Numbered from the stretch's first letter, positions 36,850 to 45,617 are shown. The stretch is 64,000 nucleotides of DNA from [Clostridium] colinum (GCF_940677205.1 NZ_OW712331.1:1550001-1614000), one strand, 5' to 3'. Notes: generated by a model not told the origin, from the sequence alone. A program made the numbers and translations.

Positions 36850-37599
36850 TTAGTAATTTTCTACCAAATATTTTTCTAAACAATCTGTTATTTGCCTATA
36901 ATAAGACATAAATTCGTTACTTGTTCTAAAATTTTCTATGTTATTATTTATTTCTAATGATAAAACTATATTAGCTGGTTTTTTTGCCAAAATATATACT
37001 TTATCCGATAAATAAATTGCCTCATTTATATCATGTGTTATAAATATTGTTGTTTTCTGTTCATATCTTGTCATATATTTAAACCATTCATATATACTTT
37101 GTTTAGTTATACTATCTAAAGCTGAAAAAGGCTCATCAAAAAGCATTAAATCACTTTCTTTTAAATATGCTCTTATAAAAGATACTCTTTGCTTCATTCC
37201 TCCAGATAGCTCATTGGGATATTTATTTATATGTTTTGATAGTCCAAATTTTTCTAACATAGGTATAGCTTTTTCATATGCTATATTTTTATCTATTCCT
37301 TTTATTTTAAATGGCAAACAAACATTATCTAAAACATTAATATATGGTATTAATAAATGTTTTTGTGTCATATAGCTTATATTTTTATTTTCTGCTGTAA
37401 TATCTTTATTTTGTAAAAAAATTTTACCTTTATCTGCTTCTTCAAACCCTGCTAATATATTAAATAATGTTGTTTTTCCAACACCGCTTTTACCAAGAAA
37501 AGATACTATTTCTCCCTTTTTTAAAGTAAAACTTATATTTTTTATTATTTCTACATTATTATAAGATTTACATATATTTTCTAATCTTATATAATCCAT
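36850..37599 (-). CDS. ABC transporter ATP-binding protein (ThiZ-like)
   Basis: A 249-residue ABC ATPase: Walker A GKSGVGKTTL, Q-loop YMTQKH, signature LSGGMKQR, Walker B LMLFDEPFSALD and H-loop FITHD. I chose ATG 37597-37599 with AAAGGAG upstream; a longer frame to 37629 would overlap the preceding gene. It energises uptake with the permease and lipoprotein encoded upstream, under TPP riboswitch control, consistent with a ThiXYZ-type pyrimidine (HMP or formyl-aminopyrimidine) importer. Confidence 0.87.
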   Translation of the reverse strand: MDYIRLENICKSYNNVEIIKNISFTLKKGEIVSFLGKSGVGKTTLFNILAGFEEADKGKIFLQNKDITAENKNISYMTQKHLLIPYINVLDNVCLPFKIKGIDKNIAYEKAIPMLEKFGLSKHINKYPNELSGGMKQRVSFIRAYLKESDLMLFDEPFSALDSITKQSIYEWFKYMTRYEQKTTIFITHDINEAIYLSDKVYILAKKPANIVLSLEINNNIENFRTSNEFMSYYRQITDCLEKYLVENY

Positions 37600-37609
37600 A
37601 TTTTCTCCT

Positions 37610-38605
37610 TTATTCTGGTAAATAATCATTTGTAAAACCTTTATCTGTTAAATCTTTTGTTATTATACCCTTATCATATGCCCAACTATAAAATGTATTC
37701 CATCTTTTAGGGTCTATATAACCCCATCTTTCTACCTCACTTTTATATTGATTTGCAAGATATTTTTGGCTTTCTATAAGCATATTAACATCATACTCTG
37801 GTACATATTTATGTAATATTTTAGCACTTTCTTCTGGATTTTCTATTGCATATTCATAGCCTTTTTTTGTAGCCTGTAAAAATCTTTTGGCTATTTCTTC
37901 ATTTTCTATTAAACATTTTTCACTAGATACTATAACTGGTGTATAAAAATCTAATTTAGGCTCTACATCTTTAAATTTTATAAAATTATAATCAAGTCCA
38001 CTTACTTTTGCATTAATAACATCCCACGCTTCAAATACCCAAACAGCATCTACATTAGCTTGTATTGCCGATAATGCGTCTGTTACATAGCTATGATAAA
38101 GTTTTACTTTTTCAAAATCTCCTCCTTGGTTTTTCATAACTTGTCTTATTGTTTCTTGTTCTAAAACATTATCCCACGTTGCATATACTTTTCCTTCTAA
38201 ATTTTTAAAACTATATATCCCATCTTCTTTTAAAGATAAAATACCAGAAGTATTATGTTGTATAATAGTAGCAATAGCTTTTATAGGAAATTTTTCATTT
38301 TCATTCATAGCCATACCAATAGTATCTTGAAAAGATATTCCAAAATCTGCTTTACCAGATGCTACTAATAGTGTTGTAGATTCCTCTGGAGGGTTTAATA
38401 TTTCTAAATCGATTGAAACTTCATCATAAAATCCTTTTTCTAACGCTACGTATATTCCTGTATGATTTGTATTTGGTGTCCAATCTAATAAAAAGCTAAC
38501 TTTATAATTTTGTTTTTTTTCTTCAATATTGTTTGTATTATTAACACACCCAACAAATATACTACATATTAAAAATATAAATATAATTTTATTAAATATT
38601 TTCAT
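37610..38605 (-). CDS. NMT1/ThiY-like ABC substrate-binding lipoprotein
   Basis: A 331-residue lipoprotein with signal peptide and lipobox ending FVGC (Cys20). LLDWTPNTNHTGIYVALEKGF at about 39-59 and the following GKADFGISFQ are typical of the NMT1/THI5-like family that binds thiamine pyrimidine precursors. The protein sits outside the membrane and delivers the ligand to the permease encoded just upstream. A TPP riboswitch at 39753-39840 heads the operon, which supports a thiamine role. Confidence 0.87.
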   Translation of the reverse strand: MKIFNKIIFIFLICSIFVGCVNNTNNIEEKKQNYKVSFLLDWTPNTNHTGIYVALEKGFYDEVSIDLEILNPPEESTTLLVASGKADFGISFQDTIGMAMNENEKFPIKAIATIIQHNTSGILSLKEDGIYSFKNLEGKVYATWDNVLEQETIRQVMKNQGGDFEKVKLYHSYVTDALSAIQANVDAVWVFEAWDVINAKVSGLDYNFIKFKDVEPKLDFYTPVIVSSEKCLIENEEIAKRFLQATKKGYEYAIENPEESAKILHKYVPEYDVNMLIESQKYLANQYKSEVERWGYIDPKRWNTFYSWAYDKGIITKDLTDKGFTNDYLPE

Positions 38606-38620
38606 ATTATTCTCCTAAAA

Positions 38621-39376
38621 CTATTCTTTCCAGTATATTATTTTATTTTCTAAAAATTTTATAAATCTAACTAGTATTAAACTAAGTAAACTAATTACTA
38701 TAATACTTGCAAACATTTTATCAAAGGAATATGCCTTTTTTACTCTAGTCATATAAACGCCTATACCCTTTTCTCCCCCAAGCCATTCAGAAACAACAGC
38801 TCCAACTATTGCATAAGTTGCAGATATTTTAAGCCCCGAAAAAAAACTTCTCATAGAAAGTGGAATTTTTATAATAAATAGTGTTTTTAAATAACTACTG
38901 TCCATAGATTTCATTAATTTTAACATATCTTCATCTATATTTTTAAATCCATTAAGTATACTTATAGTTATTGGAAAAAAACAAGTAAAAAATATAAGTA
39001 ATATTTTGGGCATAATACCAAATCCGAACCAAAGTACAATAATAGGTGCTATAGCTATTGTTGGTATCGTTTGACTAATTATTAAAATAGGATATATTGC
39101 TTTATTAAAAATTTTATACCTATCCATAATAATTGATAATATAAAACTAAATATTACACTTATAAAAAGCCCTATAATAGCCTCTAAAAGTGTAAAAACT
39201 GTATGATTAAAAATTAGTTTAAAATCTTTTATAAGCGCTAATAAAACATCTAATGGACTAGGCAACATAAATCTAGGTATAAGCTCTATATATGTTATTA
39301 TAAACCATATTACAATTATTAATATAATTGTAAAAAAACTAATATATTTATTTATTATGTTTTGAAATTTTTTCAT
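38621..39376 (-). CDS. ABC transporter permease (ThiX-like)
   Basis: A 251-residue permease with about six membrane helices. The EAA-loop region is GFKNIDEDMLKLMKSMDSSYLKTLFIIKIP, broken here only for description, followed by SEWLGGEKGIGVYM as in the SsuC/TauC/ThiX class. It overlaps the end of the thiamine-binding gene by 29 bp, suggesting coupled translation. Confidence 0.87.
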   Translation of the reverse strand: MKKFQNIINKYISFFTIILIIVIWFIITYIELIPRFMLPSPLDVLLALIKDFKLIFNHTVFTLLEAIIGLFISVIFSFILSIIMDRYKIFNKAIYPILIISQTIPTIAIAPIIVLWFGFGIMPKILLIFFTCFFPITISILNGFKNIDEDMLKLMKSMDSSYLKTLFIIKIPLSMRSFFSGLKISATYAIVGAVVSEWLGGEKGIGVYMTRVKKAYSFDKMFASIIVISLLSLILVRFIKFLENKIIYWKE

Positions 39377-39653
39377 CTATACTCATCACTCCTAAAGGGT
39401 TGTAAGCTATTTTTATATATGTTAATATATCTTTAGCTCCTTCTTTTTCTGCTATTAGTATGCTTTCTTTTAAAATACCTAATATTTCATCTAATTTGCC
39501 TTCTACAACAGTTTCAAATGGACAAACTACCATATTAAGTCCTTTATTTTTTATATTTTCTATTACTTTATCAATAACTTTTATTTTTTCTTCCTTTTCT
39601 TGTAAATTAGGTAATATTTGTATTGCCATACTTGCTTCATAACATTTTTTCAT
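39348..39653 (-). CDS. Thiamine-binding protein (UPF0045/MTH1187 family)
   Basis: A 101-residue ferredoxin-like-fold protein of the Thiamine_BP family: ASMAIQILPNLQEKEE near the start, then GLNMVVCPFETVVEGKLDEIL in the middle. Family members bind thiamine or related molecules in the cytosol (YkoF relatives). It is the first gene after the TPP riboswitch, with AAAGGAGAG before its ATG. Its role could be ligand buffering; enzymatic activity is not expected. Confidence 0.82.
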   Translation of the reverse strand: MKKCYEASMAIQILPNLQEKEEKIKVIDKVIENIKNKGLNMVVCPFETVVEGKLDEILGILKESILIAEKEGAKDILTYIKIAYNPLGVMSIDEKISKHNK

Positions 39654-39704
39654 AAATACTCTCCTTTACATACATTTATTAATATTTATATAAAATTAAA
39701 TAAT

Positions 39705-39735
39705 AAAAAAGTGCAGAGGAAAAACACCTTTGCAC
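39705..39735 (-). terminator. Expression-platform terminator of the TPP riboswitch
   Basis: Minus strand GTGCAAAGG / CCTCTGCAC hairpin followed by TTTTTT. It lies between the riboswitch and the first gene, as expected for transcriptional attenuation when TPP is bound. Confidence 0.85.
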
Positions 39736-39752
39736 ATAAAATACAATCATAT

Positions 39753-39840
39753 TCTTCCTACGCTGGCATTATCCAGTTCAGGTATAAAGGTTAAATGCTT
39801 CTATTAGCATTCTCTCAGCCAAGAAAACTTAGCACCCTCG
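39753..39840 (-). ncRNA. TPP riboswitch (THI element)
   Basis: On the minus strand the conserved order is present: GAGGGTGCT start, GGCTGAGA, a variable arm, ACCTGAACTGGATAATGCC and AGCGTAGGAA. These are the core TPP-binding segments. A TTGACA/TATACT promoter is just upstream and a terminator hairpin follows, so thiamine pyrophosphate should switch off the four-gene transporter operon. Confidence 0.96.
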
Positions 39841-39860
39841 AATAATATTAACTTAAATTT

Positions 39861-39889
39861 AGTATATTATCATTTTTTAATATTGTCAA
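39861..39889 (-). promoter_or_regulatory. Sigma-A promoter for the TPP-riboswitch operon
   Basis: Minus strand perfect TTGACA (39884-39889), 17-bp spacer, TATACT (39861-39866). Transcription should start near 39853, a little before the riboswitch. Confidence 0.8.
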
Positions 39890-39959
39890 GACAAAACGTT
39901 TATCTAATTTTTATACTTAAAAATTTCATAATAAAGGCAAACTAAAATTTATAAACAAA

Positions 39960-40107
39960 AGTAGATATTTAAATAGTATAATACGCAAATCTAGGTTTTA
40001 AAGAGGCTTTAGCCCCTTACATAAAAACCACTTACTTTATTCATACAGTAAATTAGCGTGATAATTTTGTTATTACAACGAAAGGTTATATACTTATATA
40101 GCCTTTA
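39960..40107 (+). repeat. Dispersed intergenic repeat, eroded copy E
   Basis: Aligns by eye with the 3' two-thirds of copy B: CGCAAATCTAGG, AGAGGCTTTAGCCCC, TTCATACAG, TTTTGTTATTA, then GAAAGGTTATA and a terminal hairpin (AAAGGTTATATA / TATATAGCCTTT). The 5' part is unrecognisable. The hairpin overlaps the stop codon of the ferritin-like gene at 40105. Between the TPP promoter and this repeat nothing else is visible. Confidence 0.6.
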
Positions 40108-40617
40108 CTTTTTATACTTATTATATAAATTACTTAATAATTGAGCATTTTTTTGTTTTCCAACTATAATTTCATATATCATATCTCTTATTGGTAAATC
40201 TGAAAAAGCTGACATAAGTATTCTATAAAATTCTATATTTTCTAGTTGGTCTTCTATACTATCATAAAACTCTTCTGATATATTATCATCTAAATCAATT
40301 TCTTCATAATCTTCTCTTAATTCAAAGTCTTTTCCTGTTAACATTTTATATAATTTCATAAATATATTTTTAAATTTTGTTTCATTAAGATGTATTTGTC
40401 TTAATGTATTTTTATCTTTTTCATCTTTAACAATATTATATAACTTTTCATAATATCTACTATTTTCATCTTGCTCTTTTATAGCTTCTCCTATGGACTC
40501 TATAATATGTGTTCTAAAATCATTTTCTAGTTTTTCTTCTATTTTATCATCTAAATCATTTTCTAAAATATCTTTTTTTTCTATTGTTTCATCTTTTTTT
40601 GAAAAATATGGATACAT
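40105..40617 (-). CDS. Ferritin-like domain protein
   Basis: A 170-residue, acidic helical protein. The central segment YYEKLYNIVKDEKDKNTLRQIHLNETKF-type pattern (Tyr/Glu helix followed by Glu-x-x-His) resembles ferritin-like/rubrerythrin-related small proteins of Clostridia, with LTGKDFE between helix pairs. The iron ligands are not convincingly complete, so metal binding is uncertain. It is monocistronic, with GGGGGA before ATG 40617. Weak family call. Confidence 0.55.
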   Translation of the reverse strand: MYPYFSKKDETIEKKDILENDLDDKIEEKLENDFRTHIIESIGEAIKEQDENSRYYEKLYNIVKDEKDKNTLRQIHLNETKFKNIFMKLYKMLTGKDFELREDYEEIDLDDNISEEFYDSIEDQLENIEFYRILMSAFSDLPIRDMIYEIIVGKQKNAQLLSNLYNKYKK

Positions 40618-40903
40618 TATTTATCCCCCTAAAAAATTGTTTTTATATATTTATATGCTAAGAAATACTATATATTCATATTTTAACTATTTATATAAAA
40701 CTATTTTTTAGATTTATTATTTATTAAATTTTAATAATATAAATTTTTTTATAAAAATACTTGCTTTTTTTTTATATAAAGTTTAAAATTCTTTAGTAAA
40801 GATTATTTACAAATTTAAAAATTTAAGGTTTAGTACATAAAATTTTATTTATTATGTGTACTTAAAATAAAAATGGTTTAAAATATACAATATCAAGTAT
40901 AAA

Positions 40904-41129
40904 TAATAATTACAAACTGTAGACAAAATACTCTATGAGTAATTTTTTTATTTTTATGCTTTGTATAAAAATTATAATCACAATATAAGGCTTTGCCTCG
41001 TATTATGCAAAAATCTAGATTTATAGAGGCTTTAGCCCTTATGCAAATAAATCAGCTTTTTTTCATACAGCACCTCAAAAAAATAATCTTGTTATTTTTT
41101 TGAAAGGTTATAGACTTTGTCTACAACCT
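40904..41129 (+). repeat. Dispersed intergenic repeat, copy B (226 bp)
   Basis: Lies in the 633-bp gene-free stretch between the ferritin-like gene and purB. It contains all the family blocks, including an internal near-duplication (GGCTTTGCCTCG...TTATGCAAAA and GGCTTTAGCCC...TTATGCAAAT), TTTTTTTCATACAG, an AAAAAAATAA / TTATTTTTTT hairpin, and AGGTTATAGAC...GTCTACAACCT. The first 280 bp of the stretch (40618-40903) are AT-rich with nothing recognisable; a TATAAT at 41222-41227 may belong to purB. Confidence 0.85.
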
Positions 41130-41250
41130 TAAATGTAATTCATGTATTATTTTAAATCATATATTAATTTTATACTTATAAGTTTTTATATGTATATACC
41201 TTATTAATGTAAATTATCTATTATAATTTATATCTAGAAAGGATAAAAAT

Positions 41251-42684
41251 ATGGATAAAAATGTTTATGAAAGTCCTCTAAACTCTCGTTATGCAAGTAA
41301 AGAGATGACCCAAATTTTTTCTCCAGATAAAAAGTTTAAAACTTGGAGAAAACTTTGGATAACACTTGCAAAAGCTCAAAAAGAGCTAGGCCTTGACATT
41401 AGTGATGAGCAAATAAAAGAGCTAGAGTCCTTTGCCGATAATATAAATTATGATGTTGCAATAGAGCGTGAAAAAATAATAAGACACGATGTTATGGCTC
41501 ACATATATGCCTATGGCGTTCAATGTCCAAAAGCTAAACCAATAATACACCTTGGAGCTACAAGCTGTTATGTTGGTGATAATACCGATATTATTATTAT
41601 GAAAGATGCTTTAAATCTTATAAAAGGTAAAATTTTAACTATTATATCAAATTTATCTAAATTTGCTTTAGAATATAAAGCACTTCCTACACTTGCTTTT
41701 ACTCATTTTCAAGCAGCTCAGCTTACAACAGTTGGAAAAAGAGCTTGCCTTTGGATACAAGATTTAATGATGGACTTAGAACAAATAGATTTTTGCCTTG
41801 AAAACTTAAAATTATTAGGGTCTAAAGGTACAACTGGCACTCAAGCTAGTTTTATGGAGCTTTTTAATAATGATAATGAAAAAGTAAAAAAATTAGATTA
41901 TCTTATAGCTGAAAAACTTGGATTTAAATCTGTTTTTTCTGTTTCTGGACAAACATATACTAGAAAACTTGATAGTATTGTTATAAATTTATTAAGTGGA
42001 TTAGCTCAAAGTGCTACAAAATTTTCAAATGACATAAGACTTTTACAACATTTAAAAGAAATAGAAGAACCTTTTGAAAAAAATCAAGTTGGGTCTTCTG
42101 CTATGGCTTATAAAAGAAATCCTATGCGTTGTGAAAGAATAACAGGCCTTGCAAGATATGTTATTGTAGATGCGTTAAATCCTGCTATAACTACATCTAC
42201 TCAATGGTTTGAAAGAACTTTAGATGATTCTTCTAATAAAAGAATAGCAATACCAGAAGCATTTTTATCAACAGATGCTATTTTAAATATTTATATAAAT
42301 GTATCTGAAAATTTAGTTGTATATCCTAAAGTTATAGAAAAACACATAATGGAAGAACTACCTTTTATGGCTACAGAAAATATTATGATGAATGCTGTTA
42401 AAAATGGTGGAGATAGACAAGAATTACACGAAAAAATCCGCCAATATTCTATGGAAGCTTCAAAAGTTGTTAAAGTTGATGGTGGTAAAAATGACCTTAT
42501 TAAGCGTATAGTAAATGATAAATCTTTTAATCTTACTATGGAAGATATAACAAAAATATTAGAGCCTAAAAACTTTATTGGGCGTGCTCCTATGCAAGTT
42601 TTAGATTATATAAATGAAGAAGTTACACCTGTTTTAGAATGTAACAAAACTAAACTTGTAGAAGGTAGCAAACTTACTGTTTAA
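41251..42684 (+). CDS. purB: Adenylosuccinate lyase
   Basis: A 477-residue fumarase/aspartase-superfamily enzyme. It shows SRYASKEM near the start, HLGATSCYVGDN and the signature GSSAMAYKRNPMRCE (about 281-295). It releases fumarate from SAICAR and adenylosuccinate in purine synthesis. It is followed after 12 bp by purA, so one transcript supplies both AMP-branch enzymes. The ATG at 41251 has AGAAAGGA upstream. Confidence 0.96.
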   Translation: MDKNVYESPLNSRYASKEMTQIFSPDKKFKTWRKLWITLAKAQKELGLDISDEQIKELESFADNINYDVAIEREKIIRHDVMAHIYAYGVQCPKAKPIIHLGATSCYVGDNTDIIIMKDALNLIKGKILTIISNLSKFALEYKALPTLAFTHFQAAQLTTVGKRACLWIQDLMMDLEQIDFCLENLKLLGSKGTTGTQASFMELFNNDNEKVKKLDYLIAEKLGFKSVFSVSGQTYTRKLDSIVINLLSGLAQSATKFSNDIRLLQHLKEIEEPFEKNQVGSSAMAYKRNPMRCERITGLARYVIVDALNPAITTSTQWFERTLDDSSNKRIAIPEAFLSTDAILNIYINVSENLVVYPKVIEKHIMEELPFMATENIMMNAVKNGGDRQELHEKIRQYSMEASKVVKVDGGKNDLIKRIVNDKSFNLTMEDITKILEPKNFIGRAPMQVLDYINEEVTPVLECNKTKLVEGSKLTV

Positions 42685-42696
42685 GGAGGAGATAAA

Positions 42697-43968
42697 ATGA
42701 TTAGAGCAATAGTTGGTGCAAACTGGGGAGATGAAGGTAAAGGTAAAATAACAGACCTTTGTGCAGAACAATCTGATATAGTTGTTAGATTTCAAGGTGG
42801 GAGTAATGCTGGCCATACAATTATAAATAAATATGGTAAGTTTGCTCTTCATCAATTACCTTCTGGTGTTTTTAATCCTAATACAGTTAACATTATAGGT
42901 AATGGTGTAGCACTTAATATAGAATATCTTATGGAAGAAATAGAAAGTATTACATCAAAAGGAATAAAATTTAATCTTCTTATATCTGATAGAGCTCAAG
43001 TTTTACTACCTCATCACGTTCTTTTAGATATTTATGAAGAAGAACGCTTAGGTGATAGAAAGTTTGGATCTACAAAAAGTGGTATTGCACCTTTTTATGC
43101 AGATAAATTTTCTAAAGTTGGACTTCAAGTTTGGGAACTTTATGAAAAAGACTCTCTTAAAGATAAACTTAAGCATATGTATGAAAAAATAAATATTCAA
43201 TTTAAATATTTATATAATAAACCAGAAATAGATTATTTAGAAATTTATGAAAAACTTTTAAAATATGCAGATATGATTAAAGAAAATGTAAAAGACACTT
43301 CAACATATCTTAGAAATGCTATTAAAGAAGGGAAAAATATACTTTTAGAAGGTCAACTTGGAGCTTTAAAAGATACAGACCACGGTATATATCCATATGT
43401 TACTAGTTCATCTACTCTTGCAGGCTATGCTAGTGTTGGTGCTGGTATACCTCCTCACACTATTAAAGAAATAACTGTTATAACAAAAGCTTATTCTAGT
43501 GCTGTTGGAGAAGGACCTTTTGTTAGTGAACTATTTGGAGAAGAAGCAGAAGAACTTAGAAAACGTGGTGGAGATTCTGGTGAATATGGTGCTACTACTG
43601 GACGCCCTCGCCGTGTTGGATATTTTGATGCAGTTGCTACAAGATATGGATGTGAAATTCAAGGTGCAACAGAAGTTTGTATTACTTGTCTTGATGTTCT
43701 AAGCTATATGGATACTATAAAAATTTGTACTGGCTATGAAATAGATGGCAAAGTATATAAAGACTTTTTAACAACTGAAGAACTTTACAGAGCAAAGCCT
43801 GTTTATGAAGAGCTTAAAGGTTGGAAAACTGATATTCGTGGTATAAAAGAATATAGTAATTTACCACAAGAAGCTAAAGATTATGTAGAATTTATAGAAA
43901 AACAACTAGGTGTTAAAATATCTATGGTTTCTAATGGTCCTAAAAGAGATGAAATTTTATTTAGATAA
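42697..43968 (+). CDS. purA: Adenylosuccinate synthetase
   Basis: A 423-residue enzyme with the GTP-binding N-terminus GANWGDEGKGKITD (residues 7-20), GGSNAGHT, the ARS-type central EGQLGALKD, and TTGRPRRVGYFD in the C-terminal part. It makes adenylosuccinate from IMP, aspartate and GTP. It is cotranscribed with purB, with AGGAGG before the ATG. Confidence 0.96.
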   Translation: MIRAIVGANWGDEGKGKITDLCAEQSDIVVRFQGGSNAGHTIINKYGKFALHQLPSGVFNPNTVNIIGNGVALNIEYLMEEIESITSKGIKFNLLISDRAQVLLPHHVLLDIYEEERLGDRKFGSTKSGIAPFYADKFSKVGLQVWELYEKDSLKDKLKHMYEKINIQFKYLYNKPEIDYLEIYEKLLKYADMIKENVKDTSTYLRNAIKEGKNILLEGQLGALKDTDHGIYPYVTSSSTLAGYASVGAGIPPHTIKEITVITKAYSSAVGEGPFVSELFGEEAEELRKRGGDSGEYGATTGRPRRVGYFDAVATRYGCEIQGATEVCITCLDVLSYMDTIKICTGYEIDGKVYKDFLTTEELYRAKPVYEELKGWKTDIRGIKEYSNLPQEAKDYVEFIEKQLGVKISMVSNGPKRDEILFR

Positions 43969-44008
43969 TTTTTTATAAAAATTAATCAAAACTTTTTTAT
44001 TAAATAAA

Positions 44009-44033
44009 AAGGCTGAGGATTTTCTTCAGCCTT
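44009..44033. terminator. Terminator between convergent purA and DUF6514 gene
   Basis: Stem AAGGCTGA / TCAGCCTT with a 9-nt loop. On the minus strand it is followed by TTTTTATTTAA, so it best terminates the DUF6514 gene; it may also serve purA. Confidence 0.75.
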
Positions 44034-44041
44034 AAACTATT

Positions 44042-44323
44042 TTAGTCTATAAAATCATCTAGTATATTAATAAGATTTACAGGTAAAACTTGATTTTTTA
44101 TTAATATATTAAATATCTTTTCAGCATATTTTAAATCTTTGCTAAAATCTAAATATTCTTTATAAGATTTTTCATTATTATTTTGATTTACTGCTTTTAT
44201 GCTAAATCCATATAAAATATTTTCATCAATATCTGTTTTAATAAAGTTATATTCTACTTTTATATCATTATTAAAGTCATCTTTTATAATAATACTATTT
44301 GTTTTTATTATCATATATTTCAC
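44042..44323 (-). CDS. DUF6514 family protein
   Basis: A 93-residue protein of unknown function. The LYGFSIKAV segment in the middle and the C-terminal NQVLPVNLINILDDFID match the pattern of the small clostridial DUF6514 family (YGI..., then a vsP-x-H/N-L-x-D-x-I-x-D-F end). No catalytic motif or membrane segment is visible. AAGGAGTG lies before the ATG. The family call is tentative. Confidence 0.6.
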   Translation of the reverse strand: MKYMIIKTNSIIIKDDFNNDIKVEYNFIKTDIDENILYGFSIKAVNQNNNEKSYKEYLDFSKDLKYAEKIFNILIKNQVLPVNLINILDDFID

Positions 44324-44517
44324 TCCTTTTAATTAATTATACATATATGTCTTATTTATTTAAATATACTAATAGTATTATTACGTTAGAAAATATACAT
44401 ATTTTGAAAATATTTTTATATGTTTTTAACAATACTTAAAGTATTATATATAATTTGCACAAAAATATTTTATATATTATACTAGAAATAAAAAAATAAT
44501 CAATAAATATACTTTTA

Positions 44518-44738
44518 TTAATAATCAAATTGAAAATAAAATATTTTAGGTTAATTTTGTCATTTTTATACTTTACATAAAAATTTTAATCACAAAACAA
44601 GACTTTACCTGGTATTATGTAAAAGCTATATTTATAGGTTACTTTAGCCTTTGTACAAAAATCTGCTTTTTTCATACAGTGGCTTAAAAAAATAATCTTG
44701 TTATTTTTTTGAAAGGTTGTAGACAAAGTCTACAACCT
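44518..44738 (+). repeat. Dispersed intergenic repeat, copy C (221 bp)
   Basis: Occupies half of the 429-bp stretch between the DUF6514 gene and the endolysin gene. It has all the blocks: TTAATAATCA, TAAAAATTTTAATCACAA, TTATGTAAAA, CTTTAGCC, TTTTTTCATACAG, an AAAAAAATAA / TTATTTTTTT hairpin, and a perfect AGGTTGTAGAC / GTCTACAACCT hairpin with 3-nt loop. The hairpin end is 14 bp from the endolysin stop. The remainder (44324-44517) is AT-rich without recognisable features. Confidence 0.85.
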
Positions 44739-44752
44739 AAATATTTATTAGT

Positions 44753-45370
44753 TTATACAATATCATTTATTGTTGTTATTTTAGTTTTACTATCATATGT
44801 TACACCTTTATCTAATAATTCACAAAAATCTCTTACTTTTATATAATTTTCTCCATCAGTATTTATAACTTTATAAGTCTTAGTTTTATTTTTATACTTA
44901 TATTTTCTATCTACTAACATATACTTTACCTCCTCATTGTTATACCAAGTTTCTTGAAAATTTTTGAATGTATTATAAGTTTGAACTAAATAATTAGTTG
45001 TTCCATATTTTCTAAGTTCAAAATGAGGTTTGTCCTGTGGTTGCCAATCTCCACCCCAAGATAATCCAAATTTTTTCCCTATTTCTCCTACTTTAAAAAA
45101 CCAATCACCACTATCATTATAAGCTCCTTTTCCATCATTTCTACATATGTCAAAAGCCATACCCCAGTTATGATTGCTATATGGATATTTTACCCACGTA
45201 ATTATTTTACCTGGTTTTGTTCTTCCTTGTGCATATAAATTATTCTGCTCTTGTTTTGTTCTTAATGTATCTGTTATTTTTACTATTAAATTATGTTTTT
45301 CACATTCTTTTAAAAACTTTGGTATAATTATTTGTAAATCTGGATGTAATAAAGTTATATCTCTACTCAT
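44753..45370 (-). CDS. Phage-type L-Ala-D-Glu endopeptidase (M15 endolysin)
   Basis: A 205-residue endolysin-like protein. The Peptidase_M15 domain (about 1-122) has metal ligands His67 and Asp74 in NHNWGMAFD and His116 in KPHFEL. The tail (about 150-205) looks like a copper-amine-oxidase-N/stalk-type domain that may bind the wall. There is no signal peptide, so a holin or membrane leak is needed for export, and a holin gene lies 10 bp upstream. No other phage gene is nearby. Confidence 0.87.
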   Translation of the reverse strand: MSRDITLLHPDLQIIIPKFLKECEKHNLIVKITDTLRTKQEQNNLYAQGRTKPGKIITWVKYPYSNHNWGMAFDICRNDGKGAYNDSGDWFFKVGEIGKKFGLSWGGDWQPQDKPHFELRKYGTTNYLVQTYNTFKNFQETWYNNEEVKYMLVDRKYKYKNKTKTYKVINTDGENYIKVRDFCELLDKGVTYDSKTKITTINDIV

Positions 45371-45380
45371 AAAATCACCT

Positions 45381-45617
45381 CTAATCTCTTATACCTTTTG
45401 TTGTTGGATTTATAATATTATTCCATAAAGAAACTAAAGCAAGACCCAATACATATGGATTTTTTAATGCATTTAACCCAATAGTAAATATGCTAGACCA
45501 ACTTGTAAAATCTTCTGATGATACTTTATAATATACTAAAATAGGTGCTAAAAATGCTATAATTGTATTTATCCAAAATATAGGATTTTTAACCCTAGCT
45601 TTCCAATCTATTTTCAT
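45381..45617 (-). CDS. Phage holin, phi-LC3 family
   Basis: A 78-residue protein with two membrane helices (about 12-28 and 47-68) and the phi-LC3 holin pattern: KIDWKARVKNPIFWINTI at the start, then DFTSWSSIFTIGLNALKNPYV in the middle and a polar C-terminus. Holins form membrane holes that let endolysin out. It precedes the M15 endolysin by 10 bp. AAGGAGA before the ATG. Confidence 0.87.
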   Translation of the reverse strand: MKIDWKARVKNPIFWINTIIAFLAPILVYYKVSSEDFTSWSSIFTIGLNALKNPYVLGLALVSLWNNIINPTTKGIRD

